A stretch of DNA of 64,000 nt from Mangrovibacterium diazotrophicum (GCF_003610535.1 NZ_RAPN01000002.1:62001-126000), one strand, 5' to 3'; shown: positions 25,965-36,124, numbered from the stretch's first letter. Notes: a model not told the origin generated them from the sequence alone. Numbers and translations are program-made.

Positions 25965-28022
25965 TTACTTATTAAAATTCAATTGATAACTAATGCCGGC
26001 ACTAATCCAGCGCCCGGGTTGCGAAATATTGCCAATATCGATGTAACTCTTGTCAAATAAATTACTCACCGATAAGTACACTTGAGTTGTCTCATTTTTA
26101 TAGTATACCTTTAAATCGGCCAACCAAAACGGCTCGTAATCCGACTCGCCAATATAAACGGTATCCTCATACTTCGCGTAGCTTCCGTTGCGGTCCTGGA
26201 AACGAACTTTCCATCCGGCATAAATATTCTGCCAAATAGAATGATCGAGGCTAAATACGATCTTGTGTTTCAGGTTATCTAGCACATAATTCGAGAGATA
26301 ATTGCTTGAGCCTTTATCAAGCGAATTGTAGGCGTAGTTCACACCAAAATGCTTGATAAAAAATGAAGGGCCAGCAATTGCTCCAAAATTAAGGTCAGCA
26401 TTCACCTCCAGCCCATCCGACTTAATCTCGGTCAGGTTTGCAGTTTGCCACAATTCCGCATCAGTCAGACGCACCCAATCAATCATATCCTTCCCGATGC
26501 GATGGTACCACGCAGCTTCTGCGTTTAATGCTGGTGTGCGGTACTTCAAACCTGCTTCATAAGTGGTCGACCGTTCCGGTTTCAAATCGGGATTACCCTG
26601 GTTTGTGGGTCCCGAGTAGTACAAGTCGGTAAAGGTGGGCATGCGCAATGACTTGTTAAACGAACCGAACGCTTTAAACTGGTCGCTAAACTTGTAGCTC
26701 AAATCGATACCAGGGTATACATTCCATTCATTATGAAGATCCGAAATCCAGTTCGCCATTGCCCCCAATGACGCTGTCAGATTGCCCACATAGAAAGTAT
26801 GCTCAGCAAAATAAGAAATGATCGTTCTGGAGTGCCCTTTATAAAAGTATTGGCCGGATTCCCCCGGGACTTTTATTGAATCGTCCAGGTCCTCACCCAA
26901 AACATTACTTAAAATGTTCTCGGATCGGAACTCGGCACCGAACGCTGTCTTGCCTAAATCGGACTGAAACCAGCTGTTCAGACTTAAACCAAACACATCA
27001 GTCATATGGTAATTGTGACCGGAGTACCAACTTGCCGGGTTATCACGGAACAGCTCGAACCGATCCTGGTGGCGACGCCAATATGCAGCTGGTGTAAAAT
27101 GCAGCGTCTTGCCGGTTTCCATTTTCACGGAAGCAAAAGTGGTTTTGGTCGCTTCATATTGATTGGGATATTTTGGCGTATAAAAACTATTTGCTCCAAA
27201 TCCCTTGTCGGTGTAGCCCACCTGAAAGTCGAGGGTACCGGGTTCGGTTTTCAGCCTTCCCTGGTAAAATATATTATAGATATCGAAATCGGTATTGGAA
27301 ATGTAGCCATTCGATGCCATATTGCTTGCCGCGATAAAGCTGGTCAGCTTTCCGGTCTTCACATTAGCCGACGCATTCAAATCGCGCAGACCGTGATCCC
27401 CGAAAGCAACATCCATCCGAAGGGCTTCGTCATCGTCGGGTTCGGTTACTATATTAATAGCACCCGAAAATGCATTCGGTCCGTAAACCCGGGCCGACGG
27501 TCCATTCAAAATTTCGATACGTTTGATGCTTTTTAAACTAACCGGAACATTCAGATTGTGATGACCGGTTTGTGGATCAGAGATGTTGATCCCATTGAGA
27601 AGAATAAGCGTTTGGTCGAACGACCCGCCCCTGACTGAAACATCGGCTTGCACCCCGTAGGTGCCGCGCTGCCTGATGTCTACTCCTAAGGCATACTCTA
27701 GAAGGTCCTGGATACTGGAGACGGGAGCCGCCTCAATTTGTTCACGCTCAATCACGGAGATGATCCGTGCAGCCTGCGAATATGTCACAGGCGCTCTCTG
27801 GGCACTAACCTCAATCTCATCGAGGTTGTAATCCGTACTCAGCTTCAGCGTGTCGGTTTGGGCTACGGCTTCTTGCGGCAAGCTAACATACAAGTAGGCA
27901 ACTACCAGCGAGGCAATACGCACTTGTCTTTTTATAGCTTGAAACAATGAATAGCCATGTCCATTCCAACGTCTGAAACAAAGAACTTCAGCCCGATTGT
28001 GCTTGTTAAATAACTTTTTCAT
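25965..28022 (-). CDS. TonB-dependent receptor, BtuB-like
   Basis: A 685-residue outer-membrane receptor. The N-terminus is unusual: about 35 residues containing 'CFRRWNGHGYSLFQAIKRQV' precede the hydrophobic core ('IASLVVAYLYVSL') and an 'AVAQ' cleavage site near 54. A plug follows with 'EIEVSAQRAPVTYSQAARII', 'DVSVRGGSFDQTLILLNGI' and 'VYGPNAFSGAINIV', then a barrel with 'SLRMPTFTDLYYSGPTNQGN', a segment common in vitamin B12-type receptors. There is no STN domain and no SusD partner. Cobalamin is a guess: no cobalamin riboswitch box is present. The leader is only about 20 nt. Confidence 0.85.
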   Translation of the reverse strand: MKKLFNKHNRAEVLCFRRWNGHGYSLFQAIKRQVRIASLVVAYLYVSLPQEAVAQTDTLKLSTDYNLDEIEVSAQRAPVTYSQAARIISVIEREQIEAAPVSSIQDLLEYALGVDIRQRGTYGVQADVSVRGGSFDQTLILLNGINISDPQTGHHNLNVPVSLKSIKRIEILNGPSARVYGPNAFSGAINIVTEPDDDEALRMDVAFGDHGLRDLNASANVKTGKLTSFIAASNMASNGYISNTDFDIYNIFYQGRLKTEPGTLDFQVGYTDKGFGANSFYTPKYPNQYEATKTTFASVKMETGKTLHFTPAAYWRRHQDRFELFRDNPASWYSGHNYHMTDVFGLSLNSWFQSDLGKTAFGAEFRSENILSNVLGEDLDDSIKVPGESGQYFYKGHSRTIISYFAEHTFYVGNLTASLGAMANWISDLHNEWNVYPGIDLSYKFSDQFKAFGSFNKSLRMPTFTDLYYSGPTNQGNPDLKPERSTTYEAGLKYRTPALNAEAAWYHRIGKDMIDWVRLTDAELWQTANLTEIKSDGLEVNADLNFGAIAGPSFFIKHFGVNYAYNSLDKGSSNYLSNYVLDNLKHKIVFSLDHSIWQNIYAGWKVRFQDRNGSYAKYEDTVYIGESDYEPFWLADLKVYYKNETTQVYLSVSNLFDKSYIDIGNISQPGRWISAGISYQLNFNK

Positions 28023-28049
28023 TGATTAACTTTTCTTTACAGAAAGCTG

Positions 28050-28057
28050 CAAAAGTA
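28050..28057 (-). promoter_or_regulatory. -7 box for the BtuB-like receptor
   Basis: TACTTTTG on the minus strand, 27 nt before the start codon. It leaves no room for a riboswitch in the transcript. Confidence 0.5.
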
Positions 28058-28304
28058 AATAAATCTGCTCGTTGTAAAAGACTTTCGGGCTTAGTTTGGT
28101 AGGATAATTCGCTTTTTTAGCCTATCTTTTTTAAACCAAAACTTGTTCAACAACAGGACTCTCAGATTAAACAAAGTTGCCTCCTCGGCGTAAGTACTTA
28201 GGTGATAGATAAAACCATGACTTCTATCAATTTTTTTTATCGCGAATAAATAAAATCGAATAATAAAAGACTGCAAAATCTTTTATTAGACAACGAATCC
28301 TATT

Positions 28305-28312
28305 TATATTTG
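28305..28312 (+). promoter_or_regulatory. -7 box for the ECF sigma gene
   Basis: TATATTTG fits TAnnTTTG, 30 nt upstream of the ATG. A TTA sits at the -33 position (19-nt spacing). Confidence 0.5.
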
Positions 28313-28342
28313 TTCTAAACAATAACGTTAAATCACGCTGCC

Positions 28343-28849
28343 ATGACACAACTTCAATTTAACAACGCACTGCTGGGGCTGCAGGACAAGCTGCTCTACT
28401 ATGCACTTAGCTTAACATCCGATCAGGAAAAGGCACAAGATTTATTACAAGAAACTTTCCTGAAAGCGCTGACCTATCGTGATAAATTCACACAGAACAC
28501 CAACTTTAAGGCATGGATTTACACGATTATGAAGAACACGTTTATTAATAACTATCGCAGAAACGTTAAAGCAAAAAATACGTTCGACGGTTCAAACAAC
28601 GATTTCCACCTGAAGTTTTCGAAGGACAAAATCTACCCGTCACCAGATTCATTCTTTAGCTCTAAAGAAATTCTGAAAAATATTAATGCTTTGGAGGACG
28701 AATATAAAGTTCCCTTCACCATGTTTTTGGATGGCTACAAATACAAGGAAATTGCAGAGTATCTGAATCTTCCGCTTGGAACTGTTAAAAGCCGGATCTT
28801 CTTTACTCGCAAAAAGCTTGAAAAAGCTCTAAAAGATTACGCAAATTAG
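28343..28849 (+). CDS. ECF-type RNA polymerase sigma factor
   Basis: A 168-residue sigma-70 family protein. Region 2 at about 10-80 shows 'EKAQDLLQETFLKALTYRDKF' and 'NFKAWIYTIMKNTFINNYRR'. Region 4 at about 110-165 shows 'PFTMFLDGYKYKEIAEYLNLPLGTVKSRIFFTRKKL' in two linked helices (quoted here as a split motif: 'GYKYKEIAEYLNL' and 'PLGTVKSRI'). No anti-sigma gene is adjacent, unlike the FecR-linked sets in this window, so control may be transcriptional or by a distant partner. It has its own promoter box and terminator. Confidence 0.93.
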   Translation: MTQLQFNNALLGLQDKLLYYALSLTSDQEKAQDLLQETFLKALTYRDKFTQNTNFKAWIYTIMKNTFINNYRRNVKAKNTFDGSNNDFHLKFSKDKIYPSPDSFFSSKEILKNINALEDEYKVPFTMFLDGYKYKEIAEYLNLPLGTVKSRIFFTRKKLEKALKDYAN

Positions 28850-28879
28850 TTTTAGACATAGTAACATTTTCAATTCTCA

Positions 28880-28908
28880 AAATGGCTCGATATTCGAGCC
28901 ATTTTTTG
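28880..28908 (+). terminator. Terminator of the ECF sigma gene
   Basis: An 11-bp stem (AAATGGCTCGA / TCGAGCCATTT, loop 3) followed by TTTTG. It lies before the start of the DJ-1 gene and argues against starting that gene at 28882. Confidence 0.85.
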
Positions 28909-28953
28909 TTTCCACCCGGTTGGTTAGCTATCTTTAAACTAAAAATTGAAGCG

Positions 28954-29511
28954 ATGAAAAATATTGCAGTACACCTGGCCAACGGGTTTGAAGAAACTGA
29001 AGCAATTACAATTATTGACCTCTTACGACGCGCCGGATTACATGTCCAAACGGTGTCGATAACCGGAGAAGAGTTAGTGACCGGATCGCACGAAATAGCT
29101 GTTAAAGCAGATGTGCTTTTCGAAGAAGTTGATTACAACACCATCGACATGATTATCCTCCCTGGCGGCTTGCCCGGTGCCAAGAACCTGGATGTACACA
29201 ATGGACTAACCCGGCAAATCCAGGCGTTTCACGAGCAAAATAAGCCGCTGGGCGCCATTTGTGCAGCTCCGCTGGTCTTTGGTCATTTGAATATATTGAA
29301 GGGCAAAAAAGCGACTTGTTATCCCGGCTTTGAAAAAGAATTAGCAGGTGCAAATGTTGATGCCGACGCAGTAGTTGTAGATCAAAACATAATTACCAGC
29401 CGAGGAGTTGGAACAGCCATCCAGTTTGCTTTAAAAATAGTAGAATCACTGATCAATAAAGAAAAGGCGGATCAAATCTCAAAAAGCATCCTTTTTAGTT
29501 CCCCTCTGTAA
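28954..29511 (+). CDS. DJ-1/PfpI family protein
   Basis: A 185-residue protein starting 'MKNIAVHLANGFEETEAIT'. The ATG at 28954 matches the family start; the longer frame would include a terminator. The conserved Glu is in 'GFEETEA' and the reactive Cys in 'GAICAAPLVFG', followed by 'GKKATCYPGFE' and 'ITSRGVGTAIQFAL'. This is the YajL/DJ-1 subgroup, linked to protection from reactive carbonyls and oxidative stress. Catalytic activity in such proteins is debated. It is probably a single gene. Confidence 0.92.
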   Translation: MKNIAVHLANGFEETEAITIIDLLRRAGLHVQTVSITGEELVTGSHEIAVKADVLFEEVDYNTIDMIILPGGLPGAKNLDVHNGLTRQIQAFHEQNKPLGAICAAPLVFGHLNILKGKKATCYPGFEKELAGANVDADAVVVDQNIITSRGVGTAIQFALKIVESLINKEKADQISKSILFSSPL

Positions 29512-29638
29512 GCCGCTAAAACAGGCAACTTACTGGAGCACAACAATTTCTTTTCAAAATAATAACAAACATAATAGTGATATTTTGCGCGTATTGTCGT
29601 AAATTTCAGATAAGGACTTAATTTAATATCTGAAGTTT

Positions 29639-29866
29639 ATGAAAACACGTTTAAAATTGCTATTCGTTATTGTGTGCTTTTCCGCATGCTTTTTTACAGG
29701 TTGTACCGATGAAGACGACACTGAAGGTGCTCCAATTGAAATTCCGGAAAAAGATCCTCCTAAGAAAGATTCAGTCGACGGTGCGACTATCCAAATACCA
29801 CAAAGTGATAGTTCGTCAACAACTGAAACTGACGATGAAGGTGCACCTATCGAAATCCCGGAATAA
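29639..29866 (+). CDS. Small acidic lipoprotein with triplicated motif, unknown
   Basis: A 75-residue protein with a lipoprotein signal (hydrophobic 5-20, lipobox 'FFTGC') followed at once by 'TDEDD', acidic residues that in Bacteroidota act as a surface-export signal. The remaining 50 residues have three copies of a nine-residue motif of the form GAPIEIPE: 'EGAPIEIPE', 'DGATIQIPQ' and 'EGAPIEIPE', separated by charged Pro/Ser/Thr-rich linkers. I do not recognise the family. A hairpin terminator follows. The coding call rests on the signal, repeats and terminator. Confidence 0.7.
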   Translation: MKTRLKLLFVIVCFSACFFTGCTDEDDTEGAPIEIPEKDPPKKDSVDGATIQIPQSDSSSTTETDDEGAPIEIPE

Positions 29867-29904
29867 CACAGAAAGATCTTATAGCAATTCTATTTTAGGA
29901 TTCG

Positions 29905-29930
29905 AAGCCAGCGAAAGCTGGCTTTTTCTT
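29905..29930 (+). terminator. Terminator of the small lipoprotein gene
   Basis: An 8-bp stem (AAGCCAGC / GCTGGCTT) with a GAAA loop is followed by TTTCTTTT. It abuts the 3' end of the convergent kinase gene. Confidence 0.85.
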
Positions 29931-31970
29931 TTAGTTATCGGCAGTGGCCAACGGAACCGTAAAATGGAAGGTACTTCCATTTCCGGGTTGGCTTTCAGCC
30001 CAAATCTTGCCTTTATTTAGCTTGATAAACTCCTTACAAAGAATCAATCCCAAACCGGATCCATCCTCATTGTTTGTGCCTTTTTTCTTGATTTTGGAAT
30101 CAATCGAAAATAGTTGTTCCAGCTCGTCCTCCGACATACCAATGCCGGTGTCCTTTACTGATACACACAAGTCTCTCTCATACCGCCTGAAACTGATGAA
30201 AACTTCTCCTCCATTGGGTGTAAACTTGACTGCATTGCTTACGATATTGCGCAGAACAGTTTCAATCATCATTGGGGTTGCATAGACGTGCACATTCCCG
30301 GGTACATCATATTTCAAGCTAATATTTTTTTGCTCAGCAATGGGCTGCAATAAATTGCAGATCTTCTCCTGTAAGGACGACAACTCGAAAATGATCGGTT
30401 CATACTGGAGCCTTCCTGTTTGGGACTTACTCCAGTCGAGCAAGTTTTGAAGTAGACGGAAAATGTTGTTTGTCGAGTTATAAATATCCTGAGCGTATTT
30501 TCGTCTGTCTTTGTCTTCGAAACGGTCGTATTCGTGACTCAACAGGAAAGAATACCCCAACACACTATGTAATGGGTTTTTTAAGTCGTGAGCAATAATC
30601 GAGAAGAACTTATTTTTAGATGCGTTCATCTGTTCTAATTCGTTCTTCTGCGATTCAATCTTAATATTCTTTTCGGTGAGCACTTTATTGACACGTTTCC
30701 TGTTGTAGTTTCCAAACGAAACGTAAGTAACAATAACCAACAGTATAAGTATAGCAAAAACCCCAAGGTTTCGGAATGCTTTGTCTTTTTCCAACTGGAT
30801 CATTGTCATTTCCTTCTCGGCATTTAACCTCGAAATAATCGCCTCGTTCTTCGTAAACTCATATTTCTTTTCAATAGCGGCCGCCTGGAAAAGGCGTTCC
30901 TCCTGCCGCATACTGTCCAAATATGTCTTGAAATTTTTATACGCACTGTAGGCTCGATCAATCTCTCCCATTTTTTCGTAAACGGTCGCGAGATCCTCAT
31001 AGTAAAGCTGGATAATATAATAACCGTATTTATTCTCTATAGCGGTCTTCAAGCCCTCCCTCAATATTTCCAATGCTTTTTTGTAATTACCAAGTTCACC
31101 ATAGACGCAGCCTAAACCTTCCTTCACAAAAACCTGGTTCAGCAGGCTACCCTCTTTTTCATAGATCTTATAGGCCGTCTGGTAGTACGAAAGTGCCACC
31201 TGAAGACTGTCTCCCTCATCAACATACACATTCCCCATATTATTGATCGCGGCCGCCATTCGTTCCTCGTTATCAATCTGCTTGAAATACCCCAAGGCTT
31301 TTCTGAAATATACCTTCGCTGAATCGAGTCGATTTGCATTATAATGCGCAGTCCCCAGACCGTTGCAGCTGCTCCCCATGCGATTTATGTCATTCGTAAT
31401 CTTTGAGGTTTTGTAAGCCTTTCTGTAGTATTCTATCGACGAACTATAATCGCCCAAACGATTATAAACCATCCCCATATTAATATAGATCCGACTGAGA
31501 TCTTCTAAACTGGAAGCCCGCTCAAAATCTTTCATGGCTTCAATCTGGCTGGCAATGGCATTCTCAAATTCACCCAAGAAATAATAGGACAAGCCGATTG
31601 AATTGTAAATCTCGCCAACCGAACTTAAACTGTCATTCTGAATATACTGCTCAATTGCTTTGCGGTACTGTGGTATTGCTCTTGCATATTCACCGGCGTC
31701 GAACAATAAATCTCCGTATGCATACTGAGCTTTTGCCAATGAGCCAAGATCATCCAACTCTTTGTAAATAGAAATACTCTCCCGAAAATAGGCAAATGAT
31801 TGTGCGGTGTCCGAATCTGTGGTTAGGCTGGAAAGATGCTGTAATGTTAAAGCCCGTTCTTCCCCCGTCTGGCTTGTAAGCAAGTTTGTAAGACTATCTA
31901 CTCCGGAAGACGCAAATAGATTGAAACTAAGAAAAACTAATAGCAGTAATGGCAGTTTAGTCATCATAGT
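29931..31970 (-). CDS. Sensor histidine kinase with periplasmic TPR domain
   Basis: A protein of about 679 residues. The start 'MMTKLPLLLL' is favoured because it opens the signal peptide (to about residue 22). A periplasmic array of about eight TPRs follows ('IYNSIGLSYYFLGEFENAI', 'INMGMVYNRLGDYSSSIEYY', 'VYGELGNYKKALEILREGL'), then a coiled coil, one membrane segment ('NLGVFAILILLVIVTYVSF'), a HisKA domain ('FSIIAHDLKNPLHSVLGY', with the phospho-His) and a HATPase domain ('NIVSNAVKFTP', 'VKDTGIGMS', 'GSGLGLILCKEF'). No receiver domain or adjacent response regulator is seen, so it is an orphan kinase. The signal is unknown. Confidence 0.92.
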   Translation of the reverse strand, partial: TMMTKLPLLLLVFLSFNLFASSGVDSLTNLLTSQTGEERALTLQHLSSLTTDSDTAQSFAYFRESISIYKELDDLGSLAKAQYAYGDLLFDAGEYARAIPQYRKAIEQYIQNDSLSSVGEIYNSIGLSYYFLGEFENAIASQIEAMKDFERASSLEDLSRIYINMGMVYNRLGDYSSSIEYYRKAYKTSKITNDINRMGSSCNGLGTAHYNANRLDSAKVYFRKALGYFKQIDNEERMAAAINNMGNVYVDEGDSLQVALSYYQTAYKIYEKEGSLLNQVFVKEGLGCVYGELGNYKKALEILREGLKTAIENKYGYYIIQLYYEDLATVYEKMGEIDRAYSAYKNFKTYLDSMRQEERLFQAAAIEKKYEFTKNEAIISRLNAEKEMTMIQLEKDKAFRNLGVFAILILLVIVTYVSFGNYNRKRVNKVLTEKNIKIESQKNELEQMNASKNKFFSIIAHDLKNPLHSVLGYSFLLSHEYDRFEDKDRRKYAQDIYNSTNNIFRLLQNLLDWSKSQTGRLQYEPIIFELSSLQEKICNLLQPIAEQKNISLKYDVPGNVHVYATPMMIETVLRNIVSNAVKFTPNGGEVFISFRRYERDLCVSVKDTGIGMSEDELEQLFSIDSKIKKKGTNNEDGSGLGLILCKEFIKLNKGKIWAESQPGNGSTFHFTVPLATADN

Positions 31971-32068
31971 GTTTGGGCCTCTCACAAAGATGTCAATTTT
32001 ATCGAATTATCTAAAAAAAACGGAATAAAATATACCTCAGTAAGAAAACTTAGAAAACATATGCTATA

Positions 32069-32098
32069 AAAAAGAGCTCTCAATTGAGAGCTCTTTTT
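32069..32098 (-). terminator. 30-bp palindromic terminator of purL
   Basis: A perfect palindrome centred on AATT at 32082-32085 with arms AAAAAGAGCTCTC / GAGAGCTCTTTTT, ending in T on either strand, 5 nt past the purL stop. Confidence 0.85.
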
Positions 32099-32102
32099 AT
32101 TA

Positions 32103-35100
32103 TTATGATTTTGTTTTTTCAATAATCCAATTTCGTGCGTTGACGAAGGCTTCGATCCAAGGTGCAACTTCCTCTTTCTTGCGGTTAGCCGGATAGTAAG
32201 GCCACAACCACGGACGGAAAGCACGTTCCAGGTGAGGCATCATCGCCAGGTGACGGCCATCTTTCGAGCAGATTGCCGCTGCGTCATAATCTGAACCGTT
32301 CGGGTTACCCGGATAGAATTTATTGGCGTATTTGAAAGGAATGTTGTATTCGCTTTCAGCATACGGGAAGCTGAACTTTCCCTCACCGTGTGCAATCCAA
32401 ACACCCAACTTCATACCGGCCATAGTTTTCAGCATCACCGAGTTGTTTTCGGCGATCTCAACACCTACGAAGTTCGACTCGAATTTGTGCGACTCGTTGT
32501 GCAACATCTTCGGCATTTGTTCGTGTTCCGGGTAAATCAAGCCGAGCTCAACAGCCAGCTGACAACCATTACACACACCCAAACTCAAGGTGTCTTCTCG
32601 CTTATAGAAGTTCTCCAAAGCCACGCGCGCCTTCTCGTTGTACTTGAATGCACCGGCCCATCCTTTTGCAGAACCTAACACATCGGAATTTGAGAAACCA
32701 CCAACATAAACAATCAGGTTCACATCTTCCAACGTTTCGCGTCCGGCGATCAGGTCAGTCATGTGAACGTCTTTCACATCGAAACCAGCCAGGTACAACA
32801 TGTAAGCCATTTCACGATCGCCGTTCACCCCTTTTTCGCGGATGATAGCTGCTTTTACACCACTGGCAGCACGACGTTTCAGGTCGATGCCGTAGTCTGC
32901 TGCTTTACCGGTAAAGTCTTTGAAATCGTAAACCAGCTCGTTTTTCTTGTAGTTTTTGAAACGTTCCAAAGCCAGTTTTTCACCGCTTTGCTTGCGATCC
33001 ATCAGGTATGATGTTTTAAACCACAACTCGCGCAATGAGTCAATATCTAAATTGAAGCTAGCTGCACCGTTTACAACAGTGAACTCGCGAGCTTCTGCAG
33101 GAGTACCAATTTTAACAAAACGAACACCAGCTGTAGTCAATTTGCTTTCGAAAGCCGCTGCATCAGCCGCCTGAACAACAATTGCCGGGTTTTCGTTGAA
33201 GAACGCTTTCACGCTGTCCGTTTCTCCCAAACCTGAAAGATCCAGTTTCAAGCCGCTTTCGTTATCGCTGAAACACATTTCCAACAATGTGGTAATCAAA
33301 CCACCCGAGGCAACATCGTGACCAGCAACAATCAACTCGTCTTCGATCAAATCCTGGATGGTGTTAAATGTCTTCACGAAATATTCCGCATCGGCAACAG
33401 TTGGTGCTTCTTGTCCGATCTTGTTCACGATCTGCCCGAAAGCACTACCGCCCAAAGCCAACGCTGTAGATGAGAAGTCGATATAATAAACCGGTTTGCT
33501 CGCATCGTTTTCCAATACCGGCTCAATTACTTTTTTCACATCGGTAACTTCTCCCGAAGCCGAAACGATCACCGTACCCGGAGAATAAACTACATCATCC
33601 TTGTACTTCTGAGTCATCGACATTGAGTCCTTACCAGTCGGGATATTCACACCCAAAGCACAAGCAAAATCGCTGGCAGCTTTAACGGCACTATAAATGC
33701 GAGCGTTCTCACCAGCATTTTTTGCAGGCCACATCCAGTTAGCACTCAACGATACACTGCGGATTTTATCCGGCATCGGTGCCCAAATGATGTTCGTTAG
33801 TGATTCGGCAATTGACAGGATTGAACCTTTCGCCGGATCGATCATCGCTGCTACCGGAGCATGGCCGATAGAAGTCGCCAAACCGGCTTTACCTTGATAA
33901 TCCAGAGTGATCACACCGAGGTTATTCAACGGCAAGTGCAATTTACCGGCACCTTGCTGTTTGGCAATACGGCCGGTTACCGAACGGTCAACTTTGTTGG
34001 TCAACCAGTCTTTACAAGCTACACCTTCCAGCTGCAGAACATCTTCCAGGTAGCTTTCTATTTTTGCAGGCTCGTAAGCCAGTTCTTCAAATTTTTCAGT
34101 CGAAGTAGTATCAGTCAAAACCGTCTTTGGCGGATTACCAAACATGTAGGCCAATTGCCAGTCGATCGGTGTTTCGCCGGTTTTCGAGTTTTTGAAAGTA
34201 AACTGCATGTCGCCAGTCGCTTCGCCGATTACATACATTGGTGCACGTTCGCGATCTGAAATGGTCTTCAACAGATCCACGTCTTTTTCGTGCATTACCA
34301 AGCCCATGCGCTCTTGCGACTCGTTACCGATCAGCTCTTTTTGAGACAATGTCGGGTCACCGCAAGGCAATTTATCGGTATCGATCAAACCACCGGTTTC
34401 TTCAACCAGCTCCGACAAACAGTTCAGGTGACCACCGGCACCATGGTCGTGAATTGAAATGATCGGGTTGTTGTCCGATTCGGACAAAGCACGAATGGCG
34501 TTGTAAGCACGTTTCTGCATTTCCGGGTTGGCACGTTGTACAGCGTTCAATTCGATTGCGTTTTCGAATTCACCGGTTGCTACCGACGATACAGCACCAC
34601 CACCCATACCGATGCGGTAGTTATCACCACCCAACAGAACAACTTTATCACCTTTTGTCGGCGAGTCTTTCAGACTGTCCTTTTTGCGGCCAAAACCGAT
34701 ACCACCTGCCAACATGATCACTTTGTCGAAACCGTATTTTTTGTAGTTCTCGAAGTGTTCGAAAGTCAACACCGATCCACAGATCAGCGGTTGACCAAAT
34801 TTGTTACCAAAATCGCTGGCACCGTTCGAGGCTTTAATCAGGATCTCGTCCGGTGTTTGATACAACCAAGGGCGTTCTTCTGTTGCTTGTTCCCAATTGC
34901 GGGCATCTTCGGTACGTGGGTACGAAGTCATATAAACAGCAGTACCAGCGATTGGCAAAGCACCTTTTCCACCGGCAATACGGTCGCGAATTTCACCACC
35001 GGTACCGGTTGCAGCACCGTTGAACGGTTCAACCGTTGTTGGAAAATTGTGCGTTTCCGCTTTCAGCGAAAGCACAGTCTCAATATCTTTTACTTCGAAG

Positions 35101-35795
35101 AAATCGGGTTTGTCCTGCGTCTTCGGAGCGAATTGCTCAACCACCGGTCCCTGCACAAATGAGCAGTTGTCCTTGTAAGCCGATACAATTTTATTAGGAT
35201 TGGTCTCCGAGGTTTTCTTAATCATTTTGAAAAGCGAGCTTTCCATTTCAACCCCGTCGATCACGAAAATACCATTGAAAATTTTGTGACGGCAGTGCTC
35301 TGAGTTTACTTGTGAGAAACCGAACACTTCGCTGTCAGTCAACTTGCGGCCCAGCTTTTCTGAAACTTCATTCAAGTAAGCGATTTCATCTTCACTCAAA
35401 GCCAAACCTTCTTTCTCGTTGTAAGCGGCAATGTCTTCGATTCCGATAATCGGATCCGGCTTTTTATCGATTGTAAAAATATCCTGTTTCAAACCGTTGT
35501 ACATCCGCTGAAGCATCGGGTCAAATCCTGCTTTTTCATCCGGAACGGCCATAAACTCTTCAATACGGATAATGCCCGAAAGGCCCATGTTTTGGGTAAT
35601 TTCCACAGCATTGGTACTCCAGGGTGTAATCATTTCCCGACGTGGCCCAACAAAAAAGCCTTCGATTGATTCACCTTCAACAAAAGTTGCTTCGCCAAAA
35701 AGCCAAACCAGTTTTTCGATGTCTGCCTCAGCAAAAGAACTTGTTGATTGCACTGCGAGAACCGTGCCTTGAGGAGTTTTAAAGAATGAAATCAT
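32103..35795 (-). CDS. purL: Phosphoribosylformylglycinamidine synthase (large, single-chain)
   Basis: A 1230-residue single-chain enzyme of purine synthesis that converts FGAR to FGAM with ATP and glutamine. The start '[11 protein letters not shown]' is preferred; the extra 23 codons upstream lack family similarity. Synthetase halves are visible through '[11 protein letters not shown]', '[27 protein letters not shown]' (given here as the family PurL motif; key HN and GTGGE), 'IHDHGAGG' and 'GHDVASGGL'. The C-terminal class I glutaminase has nucleophile Cys in 'LGVCNGCQ' and 'HGEGKF', ending with a His-Leu-Glu 'MPHLERA'. It is monocistronic. Confidence 0.96.
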   Translation of the reverse strand: MISFFKTPQGTVLAVQSTSSFAEADIEKLVWLFGEATFVEGESIEGFFVGPRREMITPWSTNAVEITQNMGLSGIIRIEEFMAVPDEKAGFDPMLQRMYNGLKQDIFTIDKKPDPIIGIEDIAAYNEKEGLALSEDEIAYLNEVSEKLGRKLTDSEVFGFSQVNSEHCRHKIFNGIFVIDGVEMESSLFKMIKKTSETNPNKIVSAYKDNCSFVQGPVVEQFAPKTQDKPDFFEVKDIETVLSLKAETHNFPTTVEPFNGAATGTGGEIRDRIAGGKGALPIAGTAVYMTSYPRTEDARNWEQATEERPWLYQTPDEILIKASNGASDFGNKFGQPLICGSVLTFEHFENYKKYGFDKVIMLAGGIGFGRKKDSLKDSPTKGDKVVLLGGDNYRIGMGGGAVSSVATGEFENAIELNAVQRANPEMQKRAYNAIRALSESDNNPIISIHDHGAGGHLNCLSELVEETGGLIDTDKLPCGDPTLSQKELIGNESQERMGLVMHEKDVDLLKTISDRERAPMYVIGEATGDMQFTFKNSKTGETPIDWQLAYMFGNPPKTVLTDTTSTEKFEELAYEPAKIESYLEDVLQLEGVACKDWLTNKVDRSVTGRIAKQQGAGKLHLPLNNLGVITLDYQGKAGLATSIGHAPVAAMIDPAKGSILSIAESLTNIIWAPMPDKIRSVSLSANWMWPAKNAGENARIYSAVKAASDFACALGVNIPTGKDSMSMTQKYKDDVVYSPGTVIVSASGEVTDVKKVIEPVLENDASKPVYYIDFSSTALALGGSAFGQIVNKIGQEAPTVADAEYFVKTFNTIQDLIEDELIVAGHDVASGGLITTLLEMCFSDNESGLKLDLSGLGETDSVKAFFNENPAIVVQAADAAAFESKLTTAGVRFVKIGTPAEAREFTVVNGAASFNLDIDSLRELWFKTSYLMDRKQSGEKLALERFKNYKKNELVYDFKDFTGKAADYGIDLKRRAASGVKAAIIREKGVNGDREMAYMLYLAGFDVKDVHMTDLIAGRETLEDVNLIVYVGGFSNSDVLGSAKGWAGAFKYNEKARVALENFYKREDTLSLGVCNGCQLAVELGLIYPEHEQMPKMLHNESHKFESNFVGVEIAENNSVMLKTMAGMKLGVWIAHGEGKFSFPYAESEYNIPFKYANKFYPGNPNGSDYDAAAICSKDGRHLAMMPHLERAFRPWLWPYYPANRKKEEVAPWIEAFVNARNWIIEKTKS

Positions 35796-35931
35796 GTTGA
35801 ATCTCTTTTTAAGATAAAGTTGACATGTTTTGGGCTTCTGCCCTATTTTTAATTTGTCCGCCATCGATTCTAAAATACCGAAACAGAGCCCGGTAGATCA
35901 TCTTCTCAGGAAGGCCGTCTGAAAGACGCTG

Positions 35932-35939
35932 CAAAGATA
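35932..35939 (-). promoter_or_regulatory. -7 box for purL, implying a long leader
   Basis: TATCTTTG on the minus strand, identical to the rnpB and argS boxes, 136 nt before the purL start. If used, purL mRNA has a leader of about 130 nt containing a small GGGC-loop-GCCC hairpin (35832-35843). Confidence 0.45.
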
Positions 35940-36046
35940 AAAATTCCTTAGGAAGATTCAGCCTGAAGCCTTTAAAAGAAGCCTTTTGTGAATAATTCCG
36001 GTTGGATGTTAATAATCCGTTGAGCATGAATTTAGCTCGACTCTTT

Positions 36047-36080
36047 AGGGATGACATCTTTTCGAAAAGATGTCATCCCT
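36047..36080. repeat. 34-bp perfect palindrome, REP-like
   Basis: AGGGATGACATCTTTT is followed directly by CG centre pairing to its inverse AAAAGATGTCATCCCT; only the central two bases are loop. There is no T run on either side, so it is not an intrinsic terminator. It shares GTCATCCC with the repeat at 38723. Confidence 0.7.
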
Positions 36081-36124
36081 CTCCGGCTCGAATCAACACA
36101 TTTAGCTTCTTCCCCGCTTTTCTT

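Larger units (their letters stand above)
28023..28342. other. Divergent promoter region
   Basis: A 320-bp A+T-rich interval between the BtuB-like receptor and the ECF sigma gene, with a TAnnTTTG box facing each way (28050 and 28305). A 61-codon minus frame at 28091-28276 lacks coding character. No riboswitch motif was found. Confidence 0.5.

Noticed and set aside
28023-28342. Cobalamin riboswitch upstream of the BtuB-like receptor
   Set aside because: No GCCACTG B12 box in either orientation, and the -7 box leaves a leader of only about 20 nt.
32103-35795. Long plus-strand frames opposite purL, argS, the heme genes and susC
   Set aside because: They mirror strongly supported genes and carry no recognisable domains.
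35809-36057. 82-codon minus-strand frame upstream of purL
   Set aside because: It covers the purL promoter box and ends in a palindrome, and the composition is not protein-like.
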